From Mycolicibacterium brisbanense (GTDB taxonomy: Bacteria; Actinomycetota; Actinomycetes; Mycobacteriales; Mycobacteriaceae): a DNA stretch of 64,000 nt. Under the pieces are notes generated by a model. It made no database searches, was not told the origin of the DNA, and worked only from the letters and a program-made list of their open reading frames with translations. This document shows, in pieces, positions 9,803 through 18,440 of the stretch. Each line of letters opens with the position of its first letter. The first letter of the stretch is position 1. Where the stretch lies: NCBI RefSeq assembly GCF_001570425.1, contig NZ_BCSX01000021.1, positions 124,001-188,000 on the forward strand, read 5' to 3'. The position numbers and the translations under genes were made by a program.

Positions 9803-11032
9803 ATGAATCCAGACGGCAGAATCGCAGTGCCCACGGACCTCGACGCTGTCACCGACGTCGCGGACGAGGATCACTCGGAGATCGACCCGCAGGTTGTCGA
9901 GCGGATCTGGCAGTCGGTGCAGCACTGGTATCGCGCCGGCATGCACCCCGCGATCCAGGTGTGCCTGCGGCGCAACGGGAAAGTCATCCTGAACCGCGCG
10001 ATCGGACACGGCTGGGGCAACGGCCCCGACGACCTACCCGATGCCGAGAAGATCCCTGTCCGCACTGACACGCCGTTCTGCGTGTATTCGGCGGCCAAGG
10101 CCATCAGCACGACCGTCGTGCACATGCTCGTCGAACGCGGATACTTCTCGCTCGACGACCGGGTCTGCGACTATCTACCGAGCTACACCAGCCACGGCAA
10201 GGACCGGACCACCATCCGGCACGTCATCACCCATAGTGCGGGCGTGCCGATCCACACCGGTCCGCGACCGGACGTCACGAGGGTCAACGACAGTGAGTAC
10301 ACCCGTGAGCAACTCGGCAACCTCAAACCGGTGTACCGGCCCGGCCTGGTGCACATCTATCACGGACTGACCTGGGGTCCGCTGGTCCGCGAAATCGTCC
10401 AGGCCGCCACCGGCCGCAACATCCGAGACATTCTCGCCGAGGACATCCTCGAACCCCTCGGGTTCCGCTGGACCAATTACGGTGTTGCAGCCGACGAGGT
10501 TTCGCTGGTTGCGCCGAGCCATGCCACCGGCAAGCCGCTCCCGCCTCCGATCGCCGCGGCTTTCCGGGCCGCTGTCGGCGGGACCCTGGACCGGATCATT
10601 CCGTTGAGCAACACGCCGCTGTTTCTCACCAGCGTGGTCCCGTCGTCCAGCACTGTCTCCAACGCCGACGAGCTCTCACGCTTCGCCGAAATCTTGCGCC
10701 GCGGAGGCGAACTGGACGGGGTACGGATCATGCGGCCCGAAACGCTGCGTGCCGCAATCAAACCGGCCCGGCGGATGCGACCCGACGTGGCGACCGGCCT
10801 CAAACCGATGCGCTGGGGCACCGGCTACATGCTCGGCGGCAAGCGGTTCGGGCCGTTCGGGAAGGACACCGAGTCGGCGTTCGGCCACACCGGCCTGGTC
10901 GACATCGCGGTGTGGGCGGACCCGGCACGTGCGCTGTCCGCGGCGATCGTCAGCAGCGGCAAGCCCGGCGGCCATCGCGAGGCCAACCGCTACCCGGCGG
11001 TGCTCAACCGCATCGCCGCCGAGATCCGCTGA
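9803..11032 (+). CDS. Serine hydrolase of the beta-lactamase/PBP-like esterase family
   Basis: 409 residues without an obvious signal peptide. The SxxK nucleophile motif is S96-A-A-K99 (FCVYSAAKA). A Tyr-containing motif is plausible at IYHGLTWG, and FGHTGLVD near the C-terminus corresponds to the third motif. In mycobacteria this fold is used by LipE/LipD-type esterases and by class C-like enzymes; nothing here settles the substrate, but an esterase is likelier than a true beta-lactamase. It follows nitrobindin after a 31-bp gap and may be co-transcribed. The ATG at 9803 has only a modest GAAGG upstream. Confidence 0.85.
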   Translation: MNPDGRIAVPTDLDAVTDVADEDHSEIDPQVVERIWQSVQHWYRAGMHPAIQVCLRRNGKVILNRAIGHGWGNGPDDLPDAEKIPVRTDTPFCVYSAAKAISTTVVHMLVERGYFSLDDRVCDYLPSYTSHGKDRTTIRHVITHSAGVPIHTGPRPDVTRVNDSEYTREQLGNLKPVYRPGLVHIYHGLTWGPLVREIVQAATGRNIRDILAEDILEPLGFRWTNYGVAADEVSLVAPSHATGKPLPPPIAAAFRAAVGGTLDRIIPLSNTPLFLTSVVPSSSTVSNADELSRFAEILRRGGELDGVRIMRPETLRAAIKPARRMRPDVATGLKPMRWGTGYMLGGKRFGPFGKDTESAFGHTGLVDIAVWADPARALSAAIVSSGKPGGHREANRYPAVLNRIAAEIR

Positions 11033-11033
11033 G

Positions 11034-11465
11034 TCAGCGCAGCCGCTGGCCGTACACCTTCTCCACGGACAGCGCCATCAGAATGCGCTGATCCGACACC
11101 ATGGCGGCACGGTATTCGTCCCAATCCGGGTGTTCACCGGCCGCCGCGCGGTAGTAGTCGACGAGCGCCTGCACCTCGGGGCCGTGCGGATCCGAACCGG
11201 GGCCGGTCAGGGTCACCGAGCCTTCGGCGGTTGCCCAGGCCCACCGGTCGTCGCGGGTGACCTCGATGGCGGCGCGGGGATCGCGACGCAGGTTGGCCGT
11301 CTTGGCCAGCCCTGCCCTGATCGACACGTAGATCACGTCCGCGTCCCGGTCGTAATACGGCGTCACCGGAGACAGCTGCGGCATGCCGTTGGCTTTAATG
11401 GTGGCGAGTACACCCAGCCGGGCCTCGGCCAACAGATCACGCGGATCGAACGCAGAATCGGTCAC
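11034..11465 (-). CDS. PPOX-class (split-barrel) F420/FMN-dependent protein
   Basis: 143 residues forming a pyridoxamine-oxidase-like split barrel: LLAEARLGVLATIKANGMPQLSPVTPYYD, then IYVSIRAGLAKTANLRRDPRAAIEV and WATAEGSVTLTG. This layout fits the F420-binding subgroup common in mycobacteria (TIGR03618-like). The C-terminal WDEYRAAMVSDQRILMALSVEKVYGQ is also typical. The GTG at 11465 is used because longer starts run antisense into the neighbouring carboxyltransferase gene. It is divergent from that gene with 50 bp between starts. The substrate is unknown. Confidence 0.88.
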   Translation of the reverse strand: MTDSAFDPRDLLAEARLGVLATIKANGMPQLSPVTPYYDRDADVIYVSIRAGLAKTANLRRDPRAAIEVTRDDRWAWATAEGSVTLTGPGSDPHGPEVQALVDYYRAAAGEHPDWDEYRAAMVSDQRILMALSVEKVYGQRLR

Positions 11466-11515
11466 AACGATGGGCAACCTGTGACCGGATGCCCATATTC
11501 CAGGGGAGACGAGAT

Positions 11516-13063
11516 ATGTCCGACGAACCGCTGCGCGACGACCTGGCCGAGGTGCTGCGACGCCGGGCTCTGACCCAGGACGCCGCGCGCCCCGACGCCG
11601 TGGCGCGTCGTCATGACGGCGGTGCGCGCACGGCGCGGGAGAACATCGACGACCTCGTCGACCCCGGGTCGTTCGTCGAGTACGGCCGCTTCGCGATCGC
11701 CGCACAGCGTCAGCGTCGCGATCTCGACGACCTGATCGCCCGCACCCCGGCCGACGGTCTGGTGGCCGGTACCGCGCGTATCGACGGTGCTGCGTGCGCG
11801 GTGCTGTCCTACGACTACACCGTGCTCGCCGGAACCCAGGGCGCCCTCGGACACCGCAAGAAGGACCGGCTCTTCGAGCTCATCGAGCGGATGCAGCTGC
11901 CGACGGTGTTCTTCGCCGAGGGTGGCGGCGGCCGGCCGGGGGACACCGACTATCCGACGGTGTCGTCCTTGGAGGTCAGGGCCTTCGCGCTGTGGGCCGC
12001 GCTGTCCGGTGTGGTGCCGCGGATCGCGGTGGTCAATGGCCGATGCTTCGCGGGCAACGCGGTGATCGCCGGGGCCGCCGATCTGATCGTCGCCACCGCG
12101 AACAGTTCGATCGGGATGGGTGGCCCTGCGATGATTGCCGGCGGTGGCCTCGGCGACGTCGCGCCCGACGAAGTGGGGCCGATCTCGGTGCAGGCACCCA
12201 ACGGCGTCGTCGACGTCGTGGTGCCCGACGAGGCGCACGCCGTCACCGTCACCCGCACGCTGCTCGGCTACTTCGCCGGCGCGGGCCCATCGGGCGCCGA
12301 AGCGGACCAGAACAGCTTGCGCACAATGGTTCCCGAGCGGGCCAGGCGGGCCTATCCGATCAGACCGATCATCGAGACACTCGCCGATTGTGGCTCAGTC
12401 ACCTTCCTGAGGGAGAAGTTCGCGCCGGAGATGGTGACGGCATTTGCCCGCATCGACGGCAGACCGGTGGGCGTCATCGCGAACAACACCATGGTGAAGG
12501 CGGGTGCGCTCACAGCCGCCGCATCGGACAAGGCCGCGCGATTCCTGCAGTTGTGCAACGCATTCGGCGTGCCCGTGGTGTCGCTCGTGGACTGTCCGGG
12601 ATACATGGTCGGCCCAGCCGCCGAGGCCGAAGCCCTGGTGCGGCGCGGGTCGCGGTTGTTGGTGGCCGGGGCAGCACTCACGGTGCCGCTGGTGGCCGTG
12701 ATCCTGCGCCGGGGTTACGGCCTTGGCGCACAAGCGATGTGCGGCGGCAGCCTGCATGAGCCCCTGCTGACCGTGGCGTGGCCGGGCGCGCATCTGGGCC
12801 CGATGGGGCTGGAGGGCGCCGTCCGACTCGGCCTGCGCAAGGAACTGGAAGCCATCGTCGACGACGATGAGCGGGAGCGGGCCGTGCAGGCGGCGACCGC
12901 GGCTGCCGAACGAAACGCGCGGGCGCTCAACTCGGCGTCGATGTTCGAGATCGACGACGTCATCGACCCGGCGGAAACCCGCACGCTGATCGCGGCCACG
13001 TTGGCGGCGGCCGCCCAGCACCCGCGTCCCGCCGCCACCACGAGATTCGTCGACACCTGGTAA
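11516..13063 (+). CDS. Acyl-CoA carboxylase carboxyltransferase (AccD-type beta) subunit
   Basis: 515 residues carrying both halves of the carboxyl-transferase fold. The N-terminal crotonase-like half includes DYTVLAGTQGALGHRKKDRL and FFAEGGGGRPGDTD; the C-terminal half includes GALTAAASDKAARFLQLCNAFGVPVVSLVDCPGYMVGP and RRGYGLGAQAMCGGS, the glycine-rich oxyanion region. It would transfer carboxyl from biotin to an acyl-CoA, with a biotinylated alpha subunit encoded elsewhere. The ATG at 11516 has GGGGAGA 7 nt upstream, better than the longer in-frame start. No biotin carboxylase or epsilon-like gene is adjacent, so the substrate cannot be assigned. Confidence 0.9.
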   Translation: MSDEPLRDDLAEVLRRRALTQDAARPDAVARRHDGGARTARENIDDLVDPGSFVEYGRFAIAAQRQRRDLDDLIARTPADGLVAGTARIDGAACAVLSYDYTVLAGTQGALGHRKKDRLFELIERMQLPTVFFAEGGGGRPGDTDYPTVSSLEVRAFALWAALSGVVPRIAVVNGRCFAGNAVIAGAADLIVATANSSIGMGGPAMIAGGGLGDVAPDEVGPISVQAPNGVVDVVVPDEAHAVTVTRTLLGYFAGAGPSGAEADQNSLRTMVPERARRAYPIRPIIETLADCGSVTFLREKFAPEMVTAFARIDGRPVGVIANNTMVKAGALTAAASDKAARFLQLCNAFGVPVVSLVDCPGYMVGPAAEAEALVRRGSRLLVAGAALTVPLVAVILRRGYGLGAQAMCGGSLHEPLLTVAWPGAHLGPMGLEGAVRLGLRKELEAIVDDDERERAVQAATAAAERNARALNSASMFEIDDVIDPAETRTLIAATLAAAAQHPRPAATTRFVDTW

Positions 13064-13069
13064 CCGTTG

Positions 13070-13084
13070 ACTACACGCTGTAGT
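13070..13084. promoter_or_regulatory. Inverted repeat ACTACA-CGC-TGTAGT, putative operator
   Basis: Perfect 6-bp arms around a 3-bp centre, about 33 to 19 bases before the predicted leaderless start at 13103. The position, just upstream of the -10 TAGCGT, is right for repressor blockade. The regulator is unknown. Confidence 0.5.
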
Positions 13085-13102
13085 AGACGTAGCGTCCGAA
13101 GA

Positions 13103-13540
13103 GTGAAGCAATGGAGCTTTGCCCAGTGGGGACTATTGGTGATCGCCACGTTCCACGTGGTCCAGGCGGTCGTCGGATTCATCGCCGAGCCCAGTTTCGC
13201 CACCGGCCCCGGCGCCCCCACCGTGCAGATCATGGGGATGGACTACAACGGCTGGCATGCCGTCGCCGGGCTTGCCCTGTTCGGCCCCGGCCTGGTGTTC
13301 TGCCTGCGGAAGTCGTGGTCGGTGCTGTACCTGTTGCTCGCGGCGGTCGCCGGTGCGCTGCCGGGCATCTGGGCGTTCTTCTCCAATCAGGTGGCCTTCG
13401 TGTTCAGCTTCCCGAACAACACCACCGACGCGGTCGTGCACATGATCACCGCGGCCATCATGATCGCCGTGGCCGCGGTACAGATCCGGCTCGACGGAGG
13501 CCTGCGCAACTCATTGGCCGACCTCCGGCAGAAACCGTGA
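13103..13540 (+). CDS. Four-helix membrane protein (DUF4383-like)
   Basis: 145 residues with about four hydrophobic segments: WGLLVIATFHVVQAVVGFI, the LALFGPGLVFCL region, VLYLLLAAVAGALPGIWAFF and VVHMITAAIMIAVAAVQI. The segment TDAVVHMITAAIM resembles DUF4383 proteins, of unknown role. The GTG at 13103 is set by TAGCGT (13090-13095), which ends 7 nt before it; the inverted repeat just upstream suggests dedicated repression and therefore a transcription unit separate from the carboxyltransferase gene that ends 40 bp earlier. The family call is tentative; membrane location is clear. Confidence 0.78.
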   Translation: MKQWSFAQWGLLVIATFHVVQAVVGFIAEPSFATGPGAPTVQIMGMDYNGWHAVAGLALFGPGLVFCLRKSWSVLYLLLAAVAGALPGIWAFFSNQVAFVFSFPNNTTDAVVHMITAAIMIAVAAVQIRLDGGLRNSLADLRQKP

Positions 13541-13548
13541 CGCGCTGC

Positions 13549-14313
13549 TCAATGTCCGTGCGGGTCAGCGCTGTTGAGCGTCGCCACCACCTGGTCGTAG
13601 TCACCGCGAGCCTCGCCGTACCGGAGGAACTTCACCCGCTCGACCTGGATCTCCTTGGCATCGGGCTGGCTTTCCAGTAGGCCGATGACCTCGCTGACGA
13701 ATTCGTCGAGCGGCATCGCGAAGCTGCTCTCACGCTGGCCCGGAAGCAGGTCGGTGGCCACCGAGGGCGGCACGAGTTCGACGAGTTTGACGCTGGTGTC
13801 GGCCAATTGCAGCCGCACCGATTCGGTGAGGATGTGCACGGCCGCCTTGGAGGCGTTGTAGCTCGGCGTGGCGCGCAGCGGAGCGAACGCGAGGCCCGAG
13901 GACACCGTCACGATCGTCGCGTCCCGCTGCGCTTGCAGATGCTCGATGAACGCGGCGATAAGCCGAATGGGCCCAAGCACATTCGTGGTGATCACCCGTT
14001 CGGCTGAAGCCAGGAACGATTCGGGCGCGTGCCAGTCCTCGACGGCCATGACGCCGGCCATGGCGATGACGACGTTGAGTTCCGGATGCTTGCCCATCAC
14101 GGTGGCGGCAGCGGCGCGAATGCTCTCGGGATCGGTCGTGTCGATCTGCACGGTGTCGAGTTCAGGGTGCTCGGTGGCGATCTCGTCGAGCAGCTCGGTG
14201 CGCCTGCCACCGACGATGACGGTGTTTCCCTTGGCCTGCAAAGCCAATGCCAACGCGAGGCCGATGCCGCTCGTCGAGCCGGGGATGAAGATGGTGTTGC
14301 CGGAAATCTGCAT
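13549..14313 (-). CDS. Short-chain dehydrogenase/reductase (DltE-like)
   Basis: 254 residues of a classical SDR. The cofactor motif is GSTSGIGLALA near the N-terminus, with VGGRR after the second strand; NNAG is replaced by AMAGV, and the catalytic set is Ser in VSSG and Tyr/Lys in YNASKAA. The form resembles DltE/YdfG-like oxidoreductases, whose substrate is usually unknown. The ATG at 14313 has AGGAAGG upstream. It is divergent from a LysR regulator (77 bp between starts), so it is the likely target of that regulator. The 3' end converges with the DUF4383-like gene. Confidence 0.9.
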   Translation of the reverse strand: MQISGNTIFIPGSTSGIGLALALALQAKGNTVIVGGRRTELLDEIATEHPELDTVQIDTTDPESIRAAAATVMGKHPELNVVIAMAGVMAVEDWHAPESFLASAERVITTNVLGPIRLIAAFIEHLQAQRDATIVTVSSGLAFAPLRATPSYNASKAAVHILTESVRLQLADTSVKLVELVPPSVATDLLPGQRESSFAMPLDEFVSEVIGLLESQPDAKEIQVERVKFLRYGEARGDYDQVVATLNSADPHGH

Positions 14314-14371
14314 GTGCCTGCCTTCCTGTCTCGACTGCCAGCGTTCCAGCACACCAGCGATAAGTCACATG

Positions 14372-14384
14372 CATCTTTAAGATG
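14372..14384. promoter_or_regulatory. Palindrome CATCTT-T-AAGATG over the LysR promoter
   Basis: Perfect 6-bp arms around one base. It contains the predicted -10 TAAGAT (14378-14383) of the LysR gene and lies 59 bp upstream of the divergent SDR start. This fits autoregulation and control of the SDR by the LysR protein. Confidence 0.5.
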
Positions 14385-14390
14385 ATCAAT

Positions 14391-15308
14391 ATGCACACGA
14401 CGCATATCGAGCGGGCGGATCTCAACCTCATTCCCCCGCTGGTAGCGCTGCTGGAGGAACGTCAGGTGTCCCGAGCGGCCACGCGTATCGGCTTGAGCCA
14501 GCCCGCCATGAGCCGCGCCCTGCACCGGCTGCGGCGCCTGCTCGACGATCCGCTGCTGATCCGCGACGCCGCAGGCTACCGACTGACCCCACGCGCCGAG
14601 ACCATCCGGGCCCAACTCGACATGGTGCTCCCTGCGCTCGAAAACCTATTCGCTCCAGAGCAATTCGATCCCGCCAGCTCGTCGCGACCGGTGAACGTCG
14701 CCGGCACCGACTATGCCGTGCAAGCGTTCGGTTCTGCGATCTGCCGGGAGGTGATGCGCCAGGCGCCACAAGCCCCGGTGCACTTCCACAGCTGGCGGCG
14801 CGAAGGGGTGGCCGATCAGATCCGCAACTCCACGATCGATCTTGGCCTCTACGGCGGCCAGACGACCGACGAGATGCGCTGCGAGCAGGTGTTCGTCGAG
14901 AGGTTCGTGTGCGTGGTTGCTGCCGACCACCCGCTGGCCGATGCAGGCGGGATCACACTGCGCGACTATCGGGATGCCCGCCACGTCATCGTGGACGTGC
15001 ACGACGGCGGACAACCCGACGTCGACCTTCCGCTGGCGAAACTGGGTGTGGTCCGCAATGCTGCGGTCACGGTTGCCTACCACGCCGCGGCCCCGCAGTT
15101 CCTGCCCGGCACCGATCTGGTCGCCACGCTGCCGAGACAGCTCACCGGCGTGTTCGCAACGCCGGATGCGCTCGTGGTGCTGGATGCACCGAAAGAGATC
15201 GCGACGATGCCGTACCGCATGGTCTGGCATCCGGCCTTCGACGACGACCGGCGGCACCAGTGGCTGCGTGCGTTGGTGCGATCGGCGGTCCGCCAGACCG
15301 TGGGGTGA
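14391..15308 (+). CDS. LysR-family transcriptional regulator
   Basis: 305 residues: an N-terminal winged helix-turn-helix (LIPPLVALLEERQVSRAATRIGLSQPAMSRALHRLRRLL) and a periplasmic-binding-like effector domain (residues about 90-300, beginning RPVNVAGTDYAVQAFG). The ATG at 14391 is preferred over the ATG at 14382 because TAAGAT ends 7 nt before it and the palindrome at 14372-14384 would otherwise overlap the coding start. It is divergent from an SDR, the usual LysR/target arrangement. The inducer is unknown; the downstream hydrolase gene is a second possible target. Confidence 0.92.
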   Translation: MHTTHIERADLNLIPPLVALLEERQVSRAATRIGLSQPAMSRALHRLRRLLDDPLLIRDAAGYRLTPRAETIRAQLDMVLPALENLFAPEQFDPASSSRPVNVAGTDYAVQAFGSAICREVMRQAPQAPVHFHSWRREGVADQIRNSTIDLGLYGGQTTDEMRCEQVFVERFVCVVAADHPLADAGGITLRDYRDARHVIVDVHDGGQPDVDLPLAKLGVVRNAAVTVAYHAAAPQFLPGTDLVATLPRQLTGVFATPDALVVLDAPKEIATMPYRMVWHPAFDDDRRHQWLRALVRSAVRQTVG

Positions 15309-15373
15309 TGCGCCGAGCCCGAGTTTGCTGTCATACCGTCTATCTAGTCGGCACGACGTCAAGGGAGACGCGA

Positions 15374-17290
15374 ATGGCGAACCGGTTGCAGGCCGTGCGG
15401 GAGAAGGCCATGGCCAGCTGGGCGGCAGCGCGCACGCGCAAAACCAGCCCATCGCCGCTCGAGCCACCGTGGACGCCGAAACCTGCGAGCTACGGCATCG
15501 GTGTACATCACAACGTCGCGGTCACCGTGCGCGACGGCACCGTGCTGCGGGTCGATGTCCACTACCCGACCATCCCGGAAACCGGCGAGCCTGCGCCCGG
15601 CCCGTTCCCCGTTCTGCTGTCCATCACGCCCTACGGCAAGAAGGCGCCGCCGCCGGCCGCGCAGATCGGCGGCGGCGCAACCCCGTATCTGATCCGGCGC
15701 GGCTACATCGAGGTGATGGCCGATGTCCGCGGCACCGGGGTGTCGGGCGGATCATTCGAGATGCTGGGTGCCGAGCAGGTCACCGACGGCGTGGATTTGG
15801 TCAACTGGGCCGCGCAACTGCCGAATTCCAACGGTCGCGTCGGCATGTTCGGCATCTCCTATCTGGCCATCAACCAGCTGCTGACTGCCGCAGCAGTCGG
15901 CCGGGACTCACCGCTCAAGGCGATCTTCCCGGTGATGGCCGCCAACGACTTCTATCGCGACGTGGTCACCATGGGCGGTGTGCCGCACATGCGCACGGTG
16001 CGGGCCTACGGCGCGGTGTATTCACTGCTCAATGTGGTCAATTCGACGCTCGAGTTCGCCAACCGCGGGCCGCACGAGCGGCCGCGGGCCGGCGGGCTGG
16101 CCGGCGTGCGCCAACGCGGACGCGACCAGCGGCAGTACTTCAAGACGATGACCGCCGACGCAGCTTCCGGCGGGGACACCGCGTTCGACGGCCCGTTCTG
16201 GGACAACATGCGAGCCAGTGGCGTGTTGCCGAAGATCGTCGAGAACGACGTGGCCGTGTTCCTGATCGGCGGATGGCACGACGCGTTCCAGCGCGGCGCC
16301 CCGCTCAATTACGCCGCGCTGCAGAACACCTTTGCGGGCCGGCCCGCCGACGCGCCCATGGAGCCGGGACAGCGGACCTCCGAGCGCATCCAGCTCATGA
16401 TGGGTCCCTGGTACCACGTATCCGACCTGGACGGCTTGCATCTGCATGCCTTGCAGCTGCGCTGGTTCGACCGGTGGCTCAAGGACTCCGAGGACGCGGC
16501 GGTCGCCGGCGCACCGCTGCGGTTCCAGGCGATCGGCAGCCGCCAGTGGTTTCACACCAGCGAATACCCGTTCCCGGAAGCCACCCCCACGCCGTTCTTC
16601 CTCGCCGACGGTGGCGTGCTGCGGGCGGACGCCGACCCGGACGTGACCGAGGCGACGCTCCGGTACACCGCACGCGGGCCGATCTCGGGACGCAGCCTGG
16701 AGCAGTGGAGCCTCGGGATGGGCAGCTTCATGGTGTCGCAGACCGGCGGGCGCATCCGGTACGACCTGGACAGCAGCAAACCTCATCGGGAGGCACTGAC
16801 CTACACGACGGCCGCGTTCGAGACGCCGCAGTTGGTGGCGGGCCCGGTAGGGCTGACGGTGCATGCGCGGGCCAGCACGTCGGAGACGCTATGGGTGGCG
16901 TATCTGGACGACGTGTCCCCCGACGGCGCCAGCCGTCCACTGACCGAGGGCGCCCTGCTCGGTTCGCACCGCACGCTCGATCCCGACAAGACGTGGTATC
17001 TGCCCGACGGCAGGGTGCTGCGGCCGCATCACCTCAGCACCCGGGCCGCCGTCCTCCCGGTGGTGCCGGGTCAATTGACGCGCTACGACATCGAGGTGTT
17101 CCCGACGGCTGCGCTGATCGAACCCGGTCATCGGTTGCGGCTGACCCTGACCACCTACGACTTTCCGCATCTGGTGCCGACCAGACCGGCTCGCCGCGCT
17201 CTGACCGGCGGGGTCTACCAGGTCCGCCAAGGCGGCGAGTCACCGTCGCAGATCGTCATTCCGTTGGCCGATCCGGCGGTGTTCGGCTGA
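15374..17290 (+). CDS. CocE/NonD-family serine hydrolase (X-Pro dipeptidyl-peptidase-like)
   Basis: 638 residues: an alpha/beta-hydrolase domain with nucleophile Ser162 in GMFGISYLA, an acid candidate in GGWHDAFQ, and a His candidate in GPWYHV, followed by the C-terminal jelly-roll domain of the family (from about residue 390, ending HRLRLTLTTYDFPHLVP). The family cleaves esters or amides such as cocaine or acyl-amino bonds; the natural substrate is unknown. No export signal is evident. The ATG at 15374 has AAGGGAGA upstream; the much longer open frame starting upstream lies within the LysR gene and is rejected. Confidence 0.92.
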   Translation: MANRLQAVREKAMASWAAARTRKTSPSPLEPPWTPKPASYGIGVHHNVAVTVRDGTVLRVDVHYPTIPETGEPAPGPFPVLLSITPYGKKAPPPAAQIGGGATPYLIRRGYIEVMADVRGTGVSGGSFEMLGAEQVTDGVDLVNWAAQLPNSNGRVGMFGISYLAINQLLTAAAVGRDSPLKAIFPVMAANDFYRDVVTMGGVPHMRTVRAYGAVYSLLNVVNSTLEFANRGPHERPRAGGLAGVRQRGRDQRQYFKTMTADAASGGDTAFDGPFWDNMRASGVLPKIVENDVAVFLIGGWHDAFQRGAPLNYAALQNTFAGRPADAPMEPGQRTSERIQLMMGPWYHVSDLDGLHLHALQLRWFDRWLKDSEDAAVAGAPLRFQAIGSRQWFHTSEYPFPEATPTPFFLADGGVLRADADPDVTEATLRYTARGPISGRSLEQWSLGMGSFMVSQTGGRIRYDLDSSKPHREALTYTTAAFETPQLVAGPVGLTVHARASTSETLWVAYLDDVSPDGASRPLTEGALLGSHRTLDPDKTWYLPDGRVLRPHHLSTRAAVLPVVPGQLTRYDIEVFPTAALIEPGHRLRLTLTTYDFPHLVPTRPARRALTGGVYQVRQGGESPSQIVIPLADPAVFG

Positions 17291-17306
17291 GGATCTCGAC
17301 CTCGAA

Positions 17307-18410
17307 TCAGTCCCGCACGCCGCGATAGATACCGCGTCGCACGATCCACGGCTGCACGATATGCCGCACCGACCAAGCCGGGAACCGGAACGCGGCACCG
17401 GTCGGGGCGAACACCTCGAGCCCTTCGGGCTGAGCGCCGAGCACCGAACCCCACCGCGCCGTCGGCGGCCGGTACTCCCGCAACGGGCGAGAGGCGAACT
17501 CGGCGAGGACATTTCGGGCCAACAAGCCGTCGGCGCGGTTGCGTGCCGATGATCGCAGCGGGTCGGTGGCGGCGACGTCGCCGATCGCGAACACCCCGCG
17601 ATGCCCGGGTACCCGCAGATCCGGCGTGACGCGGACGAAGCCGTGCGCGTCGAGCAAATCGGCGGGCAGCCAATCGGTGTTCGGCCGCACCGCCCCGATG
17701 GCCCAGAGCACTGCATCGGCGGACACGGCGGACTGGCCGGTGGTGAAAGCGACTGGGCCGGTGGTGATCTCGTCGCATGTCGGCGGCACGACGGCGCGGT
17801 GGCCCGGGTGCAGCGCTACCCCGGCATCGGCGAGACGACGCTGCACCCGCGCCCAGGTCCGCCGGTGGTGTCCTGGCAATGCGCGCTCGCCGGGGAAGTA
17901 CAGCGCGACACGCTTGCCGGGCCACGCGCGGGCGACATTGGCCGCGGCGCTCACCGCGGCGGCACCGCCACCGACCACGGCGACCGAGCCAGAGCCGGCC
18001 AGCCGCTCGTGTACGGCCCGCAACTCGGCACCGACCTCAGCGGTCGACTGCAGTGTCGGTCGACGCCAGAAACCGTTGCTGACACCGGTCGCGATGACCA
18101 GCGTGTCGTAGGGTTCGGTGCTCAGCGCGCCGTCGGCCCGGGCCACCTCGACGGTTCGGCCGGCGAGGTCCATTCCGGTCAGGGTGCCGTGCACGGTGCG
18201 CACCCGGTCCAGGCCGCGGAACCGGTCGAAGCCGATCCAGTAGTCGCGAGCCCAATCGTCGGGCCGGGCCAGCCGCACTCCGAGTTCCTGACCACTGACC
18301 AACCCCGGTTTGACCGATATCCCGACCACGTCGGCCTGACGCGCGAGCCGGATCGCCGTGAGAACACCGGTGTCGCCGAGCCCGGCGATGACGACCCGTC
18401 TGCGGCTCAT
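17307..18410 (-). CDS. FAD-dependent pyridine-nucleotide oxidoreductase (NDH-2/AIF-like)
   Basis: 367 residues with two dinucleotide folds: FAD site VVIAGLGDTGVL at the N-terminus and NAD(P)H site VAVVGGGAAAVSAA mid-protein, and the late FAD-binding GVFAIGDVAA. LVIATG marks the join between domains. No redox-active CxxxxC is seen, fitting the NDH-2/AIF-like class that passes electrons to quinones or other acceptors. Membrane association cannot be judged. The ATG at 18410 is chosen because TAGCGT (18423-18418) ends 7 nt upstream. It is divergent from an F420 LLM gene with only 30 bp between the two start codons. Confidence 0.87.
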   Translation of the reverse strand: MSRRRVVIAGLGDTGVLTAIRLARQADVVGISVKPGLVSGQELGVRLARPDDWARDYWIGFDRFRGLDRVRTVHGTLTGMDLAGRTVEVARADGALSTEPYDTLVIATGVSNGFWRRPTLQSTAEVGAELRAVHERLAGSGSVAVVGGGAAAVSAAANVARAWPGKRVALYFPGERALPGHHRRTWARVQRRLADAGVALHPGHRAVVPPTCDEITTGPVAFTTGQSAVSADAVLWAIGAVRPNTDWLPADLLDAHGFVRVTPDLRVPGHRGVFAIGDVAATDPLRSSARNRADGLLARNVLAEFASRPLREYRPPTARWGSVLGAQPEGLEVFAPTGAAFRFPAWSVRHIVQPWIVRRGIYRGVRD

Positions 18411-18417
18411 GTCAGTC

Positions 18418-18433
18418 ACGCTATCCGTAGGGT
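18418..18433. promoter_or_regulatory. Back-to-back leaderless promoters: two -10 elements 4 bp apart
   Basis: TAGCGT on the minus strand (18423-18418) serves the flavoprotein starting at 18410; TAGGGT on the plus strand (18428-18433) serves the LLM gene starting at 18441. Each ends exactly 7 nt before its ATG. The two polymerase footprints must overlap. Confidence 0.6.
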
Positions 18434-18440
18434 TGGGACC

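Noticed and set aside
14842..17328. 828-codon frame overlapping the LysR and CocE genes
   Set aside because: Arg/Pro/Ser-rich shadow in another frame of two well-supported genes.
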